NCBI RefSeq assembly: GCF_001439665.1
Contig: NZ_LMAK01000022.1
Coordinates: forward strand, 1 to 36,042
Source of the DNA: Formosa algae
GTDB taxonomy: Bacteria > Bacteroidota > Bacteroidia > Flavobacteriales > Flavobacteriaceae
Direction: 5' to 3'
DNA: 36,042 bases
The notes beneath the pieces are model-generated. The model was not told the DNA's origin, did no database searches, and saw nothing but the letters and a program-made list of their open reading frames with translations. Numbering within the stretch: position 1 is the first letter of the stretch; every line of letters starts with the position of its first letter. The translations under genes were made by a program, and so were the position numbers. Below are positions 9,478-16,718 of this stretch, piece by piece.

Positions 9478-10467
9478 TTATGTAGTTATTAATTGATAGG
9501 CAAATGCTAAGAGTTTTTCTTTGTTTTTAAGGTCCGATTGTAATGGTAATTGAGCTAAACCTATCAAACGGCGCATAATTTCTACACCAATAAATCCATT
9601 TAAAATACCTTCATCTAATTCATTAAAATTAAGGTATTTTGTTTTAGCTAAATGGATAATCTCTTGCGACTGATTAGATAAATATAAATGTGCAATTAAT
9701 ACGCCTAAATCAAACTCTCTTAAACCATAATAACAAAATTCTGGATCTATAATTTTAATGCCTTGAGCGGTAGAAAGCCAACTGGCAGGATAAAAATCGC
9801 CATGTAATAAATATGGGCCTTTTGCCATGTAATGGGTGCCTAATTGTGCTATTTTCTGTTTTAAAACTGTATCTTTCTTGTACTTTAAAGCTAAAGTCTG
9901 TAAACCGTCTTGAATAGTGTCTAAGTCGAAGCCATTTTCTTCTAAAAAGGGGTAATTAAAGATGTGTTCGTAATTTAATTTACGCATCTCTGTATTCGCT
10001 AATTCGTTATCAGGATCTGCTTTATAAAAATTTTCATGTAACAAATTAAGATACTGTACCAATACATCGATGTTGTTTTCTGTAAGGGTTTGATTTGCTT
10101 GATATAAAATGTTAAAATCTTTTGCTTGTCCTAAATCTTCTAAGAGTAAAATATTGTTTTCAGAATCTAAACCCAGTATGTCTGGCATTTGTGTTTTAAG
10201 ATCTGCTAAGGTGTTTATTTTAGTATAGAATGCTGCTTCTGTGAGAACACGTTTTTCTGGCGCTTTAATCTGTGGATACTTTTCTACATACCCACGAGAT
10301 TGCTTTATAATAAACGAGCCCTGATTGGTGGTTATACGTAAGACATAATTCATGTTGCCTTCGCCAGCTTTGGTGCAAGATATAATATGGTCTTCATGAG
10401 ACAACCATTTATTTTTTTGTAAGTAATGCGCCAATTTATCTGTAGCATTAGCATCTAATATAAACAT
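9478..10467 (-). CDS. MtnK-like phosphotransferase (APH/choline kinase fold)
   Basis: A 329-residue small-molecule kinase of the aminoglycoside phosphotransferase/methylthioribose kinase superfamily. Visible elements are the nucleotide loop GEGNMNYVLRI (35-45), Lys55 in IIKQ, the hinge LLLEDLG (107-113), the catalytic loop LHGDFYPASW (221-230, Asp224), and the metal-binding IIDPEF (239-244) followed by GLREFDLG. The Ser at 229 in HGDFYPAS and the DPEF motif match 5-methylthioribose kinase better than aminoglycoside kinases. The length is shorter than typical MtnK (about 400). No methionine-salvage gene lies nearby, so the substrate is open. It is convergent with the DUF547 gene and divergent from the second one. 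A TAAGTTTG-like -7 element is not present, but CAAAAGTA at 10564-10571 reads as TACTTTTG on its strand. Confidence 0.75.
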   Translation of the reverse strand: MFILDANATDKLAHYLQKNKWLSHEDHIISCTKAGEGNMNYVLRITTNQGSFIIKQSRGYVEKYPQIKAPEKRVLTEAAFYTKINTLADLKTQMPDILGLDSENNILLLEDLGQAKDFNILYQANQTLTENNIDVLVQYLNLLHENFYKADPDNELANTEMRKLNYEHIFNYPFLEENGFDLDTIQDGLQTLALKYKKDTVLKQKIAQLGTHYMAKGPYLLHGDFYPASWLSTAQGIKIIDPEFCYYGLREFDLGVLIAHLYLSNQSQEIIHLAKTKYLNFNELDEGILNGFIGVEIMRRLIGLAQLPLQSDLKNKEKLLAFAYQLITT

Positions 10468-10838
10468 AGTTTACTGTTTTTAATATCTCACGTTAAACTA
10501 AAATAGCTCTTGAGTTATAGCAATTATCTTAATTTTTTAGAATTCAATTGATTTGTGTTGTGCCAAAAGTATTCAAAATAATGATTTTAATCTAAAGTGT
10601 TTTTTTAAGATGATTATTATAATATTCCCGTTTTAAATTGTCTGTTTAAAAGGGTTAAAGTAATATCTAATACACAGACGAAACTAATTTCCATTCCTGA
10701 CATTTAAATGTTAATACTCTGGTGTATTACTAAATTTTAATCTTAAAAATGCGGGTTAAAGCGTATCTTAAAAACAAATCTTAAATTTTTATTTGTTAGG
10801 AACTTAAAAAACTAGCGTCTTTATAATAAATCACTTTA
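10468..10838. other. Divergent intergenic region, 371 bp, with hairpins and a palindrome
   Basis: This gap between divergent genes has no coding signal. It holds a hairpin at 10627-10654 (CCC-TTTTAAA pairing with TTTAAAAGGG, one bulged G), an outer inverted repeat TAATACACAG (10668-10677) with CTGGTGTATTA (10719-10729), and the perfect 12-bp palindrome ACATTTAAATGT at 10700-10711 between those arms. The last two could be an operator for one or both flanking genes. Confidence 0.45.
10564..10571 (-). promoter_or_regulatory. Candidate -7 element of the MtnK-like kinase gene
   Basis: On the minus strand this reads TACTTTTG, an exact match to the Bacteroidota -7 consensus TAnnTTTG. It lies 97 bases upstream of the start codon. 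I do not see a clear -33 TTG at the usual distance, so the call is weak. Confidence 0.3.
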
Positions 10839-11603
10839 ATGAAAAATTATCTTTTATTCCTGTTCTTAATTCCAACAATGGTCTTTTCAAATTCTAATAA
10901 TACAGCGTATTTATATGCTGTAAGTGAATATCTTAACGAGAGTTTAGAGGCGTGGTCTCAATCTGTAAATCATGATGTCTGGGACGATTTGCTTCAGAAA
11001 CATGTTTCAGAACATGGGCACGTAAATTACGAAGGTTTTAAAACAGACGAAGATAAACTTCAAGATTATTTAAACGTTTTAAAAACCCATGCGCCTTCAG
11101 AATCGTGGACTAAAAATGAAAAGTTAGCGTATTGGATTAATGCCTACAATGCCTTTACAGTGAAATTAATTCTAGATAATTATCCTGTTAAGAGTATAAA
11201 AGATATTAAGAATCCTTGGGATCAAGAATTTATTATCATAGCCAATAAGACCTATAGTTTAGGAGATATTGAACATAAAATTCTTCGTAAAATGAATGAA
11301 CCTAGAATTCATTTTGCTATTAATTGTGCTTCGTATTCTTGTCCAAATTTATTAAACGTGGCTTATAAAGCAGACACTTTAGACAATCAGTTAGACGTTG
11401 CAGCACGTCATTTTGTAAACGACACTTCAAAGAATACAATTTCTAAAGATGCTGTTGAAATTTCAAAGATTTTTGATTGGTTTTCTGGCGATTTTAAATC
11501 CTATGGTAGTATAATCGATTTTCTGAACAGCTATAGTACAATCAAAATTAATGCAAATGCTAAAGTAAAGTATAAGGATTACAACTGGAGCTTGAATAAA
11601 TAA
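10839..11603 (+). CDS. Secreted DUF547 protein
   Basis: A 254-residue DUF547 protein with an N-terminal signal peptide (MKNYLLFLFLIPTMVFS), so it is periplasmic or outside the cell. The family core is complete: LAYWINAYNAFTVKLI (96-111), LGDIEHKILRK (141-151) and RIHFAINCASYSCPNLL (156-172), with Cys163, Cys168 and His158 equivalent to those of the cytoplasmic paralogue at 8688-9377, then IFDWFSGDF. The family function is unknown. The gene lies 49 bp before the glutaredoxin-thioredoxin reductase fusion on the same strand, so the two are likely co-transcribed. That is a hint that the conserved cysteines take part in thiol chemistry, although the two proteins would sit in different compartments. 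Confidence 0.87.
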   Translation: MKNYLLFLFLIPTMVFSNSNNTAYLYAVSEYLNESLEAWSQSVNHDVWDDLLQKHVSEHGHVNYEGFKTDEDKLQDYLNVLKTHAPSESWTKNEKLAYWINAYNAFTVKLILDNYPVKSIKDIKNPWDQEFIIIANKTYSLGDIEHKILRKMNEPRIHFAINCASYSCPNLLNVAYKADTLDNQLDVAARHFVNDTSKNTISKDAVEISKIFDWFSGDFKSYGSIIDFLNSYSTIKINANAKVKYKDYNWSLNK

Positions 11604-11652
11604 ACTTCCAATTCATTTTAAGAACAACTCACTAACATAAACAGAACAGTAT

Positions 11653-13059
11653 ATGAATACAATAGATTTATATGGCGCAGATTGGTGTCCAGATTGTCAA
11701 AGAGCAAAAGCATATTTAAAAGAACACAACATAGATTTTAATTTTATTGATGTCGATTTAGATAAAGAAGCTACAGCGAAAGTTGAAGCAATAAATAAGG
11801 GAAAACGTATTATTCCAACAGTAATTATAAACGACAAACCATTTACAAATCCAGATAATGCAACTTTGGCAAATCTATTAGGGATTAATAAGCAAGGCGT
11901 TATAAAATTGTATGGTGCAGATTGGTGTCCAGATTGTCAGCGAGCCAAAGCTTATCTTCAAAATAACGAAATTAATTTTCAATACATTGAAGTTGATAAA
12001 AACAAATGGGCAGCAGATTTAGTAGAGCAAACCAATAACGGAAAACGTATAATTCCTACTGTATTTATTAACGAGACTTCCTATACCAATCCAGATAATT
12101 CTATTTTAAAAACGGTTTTAGATATTGGTAAAGAAGCAGAACAGACGGTTTTCGATACTGTAATTGTTGGTGCTGGTGCAGCAGGATTGACAGCTTCAAT
12201 TTATATTCAACGCGATAGATTTAATTCTTTAATTCTTGAAAAAAAGAATATTGGTGGGAATGCATTTTTAACAGAAAAGATTGAAAACTATCCAGGTTTT
12301 ACAAATATTTCTGGGCCAGATTTAATGACTAAAATGTCTGAACAAGCTAAAACCTATGGCGCTAAAATAGAAACGGGTGTTGCTGTAAATAAAATACACA
12401 AAAAAGGAAATGAATTTGTTTTAGAAACTAATATGGGCGAATATGTCAGTAAAAGTGTTGTCCTTGCTTTAGGGTCTACTTACAGATTATTAGGAATACC
12501 GAATGAAGCCGATCTTATTGGTGGTGGTGTGCATTTTTGTGCTACATGTGATGGTGCATTTTACAGAGATCGCGAAATTATTGTTATTGGTGGCGGAAAT
12601 AGTGCTTTAGAAGAAGGTATATTTTTATCAGGATTTTGTAAAAAAGTAAGTATCGTTAACCGAAGTAAAACATTTTCAGCTTCAGAAACCTATATTGATA
12701 AATTGCCTAGCATTAAAAATATTGAGACTTATATGAATAAGGAATCTGTGGCATTTATAAAAGATGAAAACGGAAATTTTAAAGGCTTAGAAATTAAAGA
12801 TAATGAGACAGGCGAAGTTGAAGCTTTACATGCCGATGGTTCATTTATTTTTATTGGTCTAATTCCAAATACACAAAACGTAAAAGATTTTATCGATTTA
12901 GATGCTAGAGGATTTATTAAAACTACGGCCTTAGGCGAAACCAGTGTAAAAGGTGTTTTTGCTGCAGGAGATTGTAGGGAAGGCGCTATTGCTCAGGTCG
13001 CCGCAGCAACAGGAGAAGGCGTGTTAGCGAGTTATGGTGTGCGAAATTATTTTAAATAA
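11653..13059 (+). CDS. Fusion of two glutaredoxin-like domains with a thioredoxin reductase
   Basis: A 468-residue flavoprotein. Residues 1-80 and 81-160 are two glutaredoxin/mycoredoxin-like domains in exact 80-residue register, each with YGADWCPDCQRAKAYL (Cys12/15 and Cys92/95) and GKRIIPTV. Residues 165-468 are a thioredoxin reductase: FAD loop GAGAAG (173-178), redox pair CATC (Cys296/299), dinucleotide loop GGGNSALEEG (313-322), and the FAD-binding AAGDCREGAIAQVAAATGEG near the end. It probably passes electrons from a pyridine nucleotide through FAD and CATC to its own CPDC domains, and then to thiol substrates in the cytoplasm. The usual NADPH motif HRRxxxR is replaced by NRSKTFS (336-342), so the electron donor is uncertain. 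It follows a DUF547 gene by 49 bp. Confidence 0.9.
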   Translation: MNTIDLYGADWCPDCQRAKAYLKEHNIDFNFIDVDLDKEATAKVEAINKGKRIIPTVIINDKPFTNPDNATLANLLGINKQGVIKLYGADWCPDCQRAKAYLQNNEINFQYIEVDKNKWAADLVEQTNNGKRIIPTVFINETSYTNPDNSILKTVLDIGKEAEQTVFDTVIVGAGAAGLTASIYIQRDRFNSLILEKKNIGGNAFLTEKIENYPGFTNISGPDLMTKMSEQAKTYGAKIETGVAVNKIHKKGNEFVLETNMGEYVSKSVVLALGSTYRLLGIPNEADLIGGGVHFCATCDGAFYRDREIIVIGGGNSALEEGIFLSGFCKKVSIVNRSKTFSASETYIDKLPSIKNIETYMNKESVAFIKDENGNFKGLEIKDNETGEVEALHADGSFIFIGLIPNTQNVKDFIDLDARGFIKTTALGETSVKGVFAAGDCREGAIAQVAAATGEGVLASYGVRNYFK

Positions 13060-13064
13060 TTAAC

Positions 13065-13221
13065 ATGGAAAATTGGTGTTTACTATAATGATGCTGCCAG
13101 GAATAGCTCTGTTAATATGCTATTATGTGTTTAATTATATTTTCGTATCGCTCAGTTCGAATTAGACTACATCAATTTTCAAAGACTCAAAATCAGAAAT
13201 CAATCTTCTCTGAAACTTTAA
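13065..13221 (+). pseudogene. Frameshifted remnant of a small membrane-protein gene
   Basis: Protein-like sequence continues across three frames. The first starts at ATG 13065 (MENWC, then a stop). The second, from 13083, has a hydrophobic segment including MMLPGIALLI and VFNYIFVSLSS, and stops at the TAG near 13162. The third, from 13153, reads FELDYINFQRLKIRNQ and stops at 13219-13221. Read together they resemble the start of a DUF2721-like membrane protein: one membrane helix, then a charged helix. The rest is missing. The family guess is weak; the broken frames are directly visible. It lies 5 bp after the reductase fusion gene. Confidence 0.4.
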
Positions 13222-13225
13222 GAAA

Positions 13226-13256
13226 AGCGTCATGTTATTTAGAAACATGAAACGCT
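13226..13256 (+). terminator. Hairpin after the Grx-TrxR gene and remnant
   Basis: AGCGTCATGTT (13226-13236) pairs with AACATG (13244-13249) and ACGCT (13252-13256), with two bulged A. There is no T-run after it, so it may be a weak terminator or a leader hairpin of the DoxX-like gene that starts 36 bp later. Confidence 0.35.
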
Positions 13257-13291
13257 CAATATAATAGAACTATTAATTTAAATACTTATCA

Positions 13292-13678
13292 ATGAATACA
13301 TCACAAAAAATAAATAAAGCTAGTAATTTAGTTGCAGCAGGATTGATGCTTTTTTTCGCCATTCCTAAGCTTTTAGGCGCAGAAAAAAGTTTACAAGGAT
13401 TTAAGCAATTTGCCACCTTAGTACCATTAGATCCAAATGTATTTAGAATATTTACAGGTATTGTAGAGCTTATTGTTGCTATATTACTTATTATATATAC
13501 TGTAAAGCACACAGTTAACTTAGGGAAATTAGCCTATTTTTTATTGTTGTCTACTATGGTTGGAGGACTAATAATGGAGTTCTTTGCAAGACCAGAACCA
13601 GCGATGATGTTGGTTATTATCGCGATAATATTGGCTACACTTTCAATATTTAAATTAAAGATGCTTCTTAAAAAATAG
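13292..13678 (+). CDS. DoxX-like small integral membrane protein
   Basis: A 128-residue protein with four hydrophobic segments (about 12-32, 50-70, 80-98 and 103-124). The first contains the DoxX-like signature AAGLMLFFAIPKLLGAE, and FRIFTGIVELIVAILL and EFFARPEPAMM follow. It belongs to the DoxX/DoxX_2 group, inner-membrane proteins with no settled general function, some linked to quinone or thiol redox. It follows the thioredoxin reductase fusion and a broken gene, and ends at a strong hairpin terminator. A second, unrelated-looking DoxX protein is encoded at 27719-28129. Confidence 0.78.
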   Translation: MNTSQKINKASNLVAAGLMLFFAIPKLLGAEKSLQGFKQFATLVPLDPNVFRIFTGIVELIVAILLIIYTVKHTVNLGKLAYFLLLSTMVGGLIMEFFARPEPAMMLVIIAIILATLSIFKLKMLLKK

Positions 13679-13714
13679 TGTGAAGCAAACCGTTTATCGA
13701 GATATAGAAAAACA

Positions 13715-13746
13715 AAAAAATCCAAGTCGGAAGACTTGGATTTTTT
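13715..13746. terminator. Bidirectional terminator between the DoxX-like and LipL32-like genes
   Basis: A perfect 14-bp stem, AAAAAATCCAAGTC (13715-13728) with GACTTGGATTTTTT (13733-13746), encloses the tetraloop GGAA. It has a T-run on both strands and sits between two convergent stop codons, so it should serve both genes. Confidence 0.88.
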
Positions 13747-13764
13747 ATATAATTAAAATAAAAA

Positions 13765-14445
13765 TTATTTCATTTGTTCTAATAAGCCTTCAATAGTATT
13801 AGACATTACAACGCCTGGTAATTTTACAGGAGAACCTATTTGAGCAAGGAACGTTCCATTTACTTCACCTGTTTTGTAAGTTGTAAATCCAATTCTGTAT
13901 AATCCTTTAGTTAATGCTTTTAAAGGATCTCCAGTTTGACTTTCGTAACGTAAAAGTGAGTTGTAAGAGCTTCCACTAGGTTGTTTAGGCATTTCACTAC
14001 TATCGTCATTACTTGCTAATTTAGTCCAAGTTGCACTTGCAGAATCAGCAATTTTGTCTGCTGTAAATACACTAGATCTTTCTAAAGTAATGTAAGTGTC
14101 AAAGAAGTCTTCAGAATCTTTGTTGTCTTCATACCCAGCGCCAATAATAGCATTTTTAGTTTTTGCACTTCCAGCAGGAGACATCATTCTTAATCCTAAT
14201 TCTGGAGCAACAGCAGGAATCCATACATAGATGTAGTAAAATTTCTTACCATCTTTAACTTCGTCCTCAGATCCTGGAGCAGCGTGTCCTAAATAACTAA
14301 TCACATCTGTGTATGGTAATTTTTTAGTAACTGGACCTACTTTTTTCTCGATAGAACTCTCGAACGATTTTAATTTTTGCGCATTAACTGTGGTCATAGC
14401 AAGTGCAAAAATAAATAATACACTTACTTTTTTTATAAATTTCAT
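13765..14445 (-). CDS. LipL32-family surface protein with a signal peptidase I type signal
   Basis: The ATG at 14445 is preferred over one nine codons upstream because it directly begins a signal peptide (MKFIKKVSVLFIFALA, cut after VNA). The 226-residue protein matches Leptospira LipL32 along its length as I remember that protein: LPYTDVISYLGHAAPG (43-58), YYIYVWIPAV (70-79), ELGLRMMSP (82-90), FFDTYITLERSS (114-125), YNSLLR (161-166) and GLYRIGFTTYKTGEVNGTF (181-199). The LipL32 calcium ligands Asp132-Thr133 and Tyr178 correspond to Asp116-Thr117 and Tyr161. The Asp-rich stretch is reduced to NDDSSE. There is no lipobox Cys, so it should be a soluble exported protein, not a lipoprotein. It is monocistronic. 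Function is unknown; LipL32 itself binds calcium and host matrix. Confidence 0.85.
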   Translation of the reverse strand: MKFIKKVSVLFIFALAMTTVNAQKLKSFESSIEKKVGPVTKKLPYTDVISYLGHAAPGSEDEVKDGKKFYYIYVWIPAVAPELGLRMMSPAGSAKTKNAIIGAGYEDNKDSEDFFDTYITLERSSVFTADKIADSASATWTKLASNDDSSEMPKQPSGSSYNSLLRYESQTGDPLKALTKGLYRIGFTTYKTGEVNGTFLAQIGSPVKLPGVVMSNTIEGLLEQMK

Positions 14446-14683
14446 ATGGTGTTGGTTTTTAATTTGGCGCAAATTAGAGCTTTTAAATTAAGAACCGCTG
14501 TTTATTGGATTAATTGTTAATTTAGATTTTTTAACAAAATAAACATTTTAATTTAACGCATTTATTAATAAAACCATTACAATATGTGATTTCTATATAT
14601 TATATTTTAACTCGAATTAATGTAATGTATGCTATAAAGGTGCTGTTATGTAATACATTAAGCTCCGACATCTGATAAAAAAA

Positions 14684-14721
14684 AATCCCGTTGAAATAGA
14701 TCTAACTATTTTAACGGGATT
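14684..14721 (-). terminator. Intrinsic terminator of aldA
   Basis: A 16-bp stem with one G-U pair, AATCCCGTT plus GAAATAG (14684-14699) against CTATTTT plus AACGGGATT (14706-14721), has a 6-nt loop. On the minus strand it is followed by a run of T and lies 33 bp after the aldA stop codon. Confidence 0.88.
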
Positions 14722-14754
14722 CATTATAAAATGAAACATGTTCTTGATTTGCTA

Positions 14755-16194
14755 TTATCTATACTGAGCATATATCACTTTGGTTTGAAGGTATTCCTCC
14801 ATACCATGTTTACCATCTGCACCACCTAATCCAGATTTTTTCCATCCGGCATGGAATCCTTGAATGGCTTCAAAATGTTCTCTATTAATGTATGTTTCTC
14901 CAAATTGTAATTCTTGAGACGCATGCATAACTTTATTAAAATTCTCTGAGAATATGGATGAGGTTAGTCCGTATTGACAATCGTTAGATAAAGCAATAGC
15001 CTCGTCTAACGTAGAAAATGTCATTACTGGTAATACAGGGCCAAAAACTTCTTCTTGTATGACCTGCATATTTTGAGTTACGTTAGTAAGTAGGGTTGGT
15101 TGGTAGAAATATCCTTTATCAAACTGGCTAGATCTTTGGCCGCCCACAACAACTTCTGCACCTTCTTTTTTAGCATATTCAACCATTTCAGAAATTTTAT
15201 CTAATTGATCTTTATTCACCAAACTACTCATATCTGGATTGTTTGTTGCAAAGGCATCTTCAACTTTAATTTCTGAAAACTTTTTTGTGACTTTGTCCAT
15301 AAATTCATCATATATAGCATCTTCTACATAAACGCGTTCTGCACAATTACAAACCTGTCCGCTAAATATAATTTTAGAACTCACTACGGCATTTACGGCC
15401 AAATCTAAATTAGCATCGGCACAAACAATTGCTGGTGCTTTTCCTCCTAATTCTAAAGATACTTTGGTAATGTTTTCTGCGGCAGCTTCCATAATTTTCT
15501 GACCGGCACCAACACTACCTGTTAAGCTAATTATTCCAGTAATCGGACTTTTAGAAAGTGCATTCCCAACGATACTTCCTTTACCACAGACAAAGTTTAG
15601 AACTCCTGCGGGAACATTTAATTTTTCTATTAATTGAGCAAATTGCATGACTGTATTAGGAGCAACAGAACTTGGATTAATTATACAGGTATTTCCTGTG
15701 ACTAATGACGGCGCAATTTTTCTTGCCATAACAAAGAAAGGGAAATTCCATGGCAGGATTCCAACCGCAACACCAATAGGGGCTTTATGTAAAAAGATAT
15801 GCTCTTTTTGTCTATCACTTTGTATAATTTCTCCTTCAATACGTCTTGCCCAACCTGCATTATAATCAAAATAATCTGCTGTCACATCTATTTCTACTTG
15901 TGCTAAACCAATAACTTTGGCTTGTTCTTTGGCAAGCGTTTCTGCTAGCGCTACGCGATTATCACGAATTACATCTGCCATTTGATGTAAGTATTTGGCA
16001 CGTTCTATTGCGGTTAAAGATTTCCAAGCGTGTTGAGACGCTTCGGCTGCTTCTAAAGCTAAATCGGCATCTTTAACACTTCCTACAGGCATTAAGGATA
16101 GGACTTCTTCTGTACAAGGATTTAAAATTTCAATAACATCTGTAGATGTAGATGTGACGAACTTTCCGTTAATAAACTGTTCAAATGGTTTCAT
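14755..16194 (-). CDS. aldA: Lactaldehyde/aldehyde dehydrogenase (AldA type)
   Basis: A 479-residue aldehyde dehydrogenase very like E. coli AldA, including the characteristic tail ETYINREHFEAIQGFHAGWKKSGLGGADGKHG. It should oxidise L-lactaldehyde, the product of fucose or rhamnose breakdown, to L-lactate. The general-base Glu is in SLELGGKAPA and the catalytic Cys is the first in SGQVCNCAERV. I prefer the ATG at 16194 (MKPFEQFINGKF), which aligns with the E. coli start, over one eight codons upstream at 16218. The segment that normally reads KPSE, which holds the cofactor ribose, reads NPSS here (about residues 173-176). The codons AAT CCA AGT TCT are clear. This may change cofactor preference. 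It lies left of the AraC gene on the same strand and ends at a strong terminator. Confidence 0.92.
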   Translation of the reverse strand: MKPFEQFINGKFVTSTSTDVIEILNPCTEEVLSLMPVGSVKDADLALEAAEASQHAWKSLTAIERAKYLHQMADVIRDNRVALAETLAKEQAKVIGLAQVEIDVTADYFDYNAGWARRIEGEIIQSDRQKEHIFLHKAPIGVAVGILPWNFPFFVMARKIAPSLVTGNTCIINPSSVAPNTVMQFAQLIEKLNVPAGVLNFVCGKGSIVGNALSKSPITGIISLTGSVGAGQKIMEAAAENITKVSLELGGKAPAIVCADANLDLAVNAVVSSKIIFSGQVCNCAERVYVEDAIYDEFMDKVTKKFSEIKVEDAFATNNPDMSSLVNKDQLDKISEMVEYAKKEGAEVVVGGQRSSQFDKGYFYQPTLLTNVTQNMQVIQEEVFGPVLPVMTFSTLDEAIALSNDCQYGLTSSIFSENFNKVMHASQELQFGETYINREHFEAIQGFHAGWKKSGLGGADGKHGMEEYLQTKVIYAQYR

Positions 16195-16218
16195 AATGTC
16201 TTTAAATTTAGTGTGCAT

Positions 16219-16718
16219 AAATACAAATGGTTAAACCCATTTATATTTAAACGTTTGTTTGTTATACTCTGTTTTTAATTTATTTTTTTCAGTCTAGGTA
16301 AGGCGTAAACTGTGGTTTAAAAAAATAAATATGGTCTTGTACTATCAAACTTAAAGATATGACTTCAAAAAGTTTTATCCATAACTAACTATTTTATGTA
16401 TAATTTAAACAATTACAGTTGTTTTGGTGTTTTTTTAAGACGCGTTTATGGTAATAAAACTGATTTTGAAGATTTGTTGTTTAGCGTTTTGAAATTGGAC
16501 GTGTAAAAGTGAATTTTAGTTTTGTTAGTCTTGATAATAATACGTTTTCAACATGGAAAGCGTTTAGTTGTAGAGTATGACGAAAAAATAACTTTTTTAA
16601 ACCGTGTGTTTGTACGCTTCATAGCTTAGAAAAATCTTAGGATGCTTCTAAAACGCTAGGAGTGTAGTAGACGTGATTTTAAAAAATTATCAATCTGATG
16701 TAAATGCAAGTGTATTGT
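16219..16718. other. Intergenic region, 500 bp, between aldA and the AraC gene
   Basis: This is a long AT-rich gap upstream of aldA and downstream of the regulator. It contains the candidate aldA -7 element and a 36-codon plus-strand ORF at 16396-16506 with no recognisable features. I see no terminator-quality hairpin for the AraC gene. The length suggests an extended regulatory leader for aldA or decayed sequence. Confidence 0.45.
16346..16353 (-). promoter_or_regulatory. Candidate -7 element of aldA
   Basis: On the minus strand this reads TAAGTTTG, an exact match to TAnnTTTG. It is about 150 bases upstream of the preferred aldA start, which would leave a long leader. No convincing -33 TTG is seen at the proper distance. 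Confidence 0.3.

Noticed and set aside
13534-13725. 63-codon minus-strand ORF
   Set aside because: It overlaps the DoxX-like gene in antisense and runs into the terminator hairpin; it is a shadow frame.
16396-16506. 36-codon plus-strand ORF between aldA and the AraC gene
   Set aside because: It has an ATG and an open frame but no family features or start context; such ORFs are expected by chance in AT-rich DNA.
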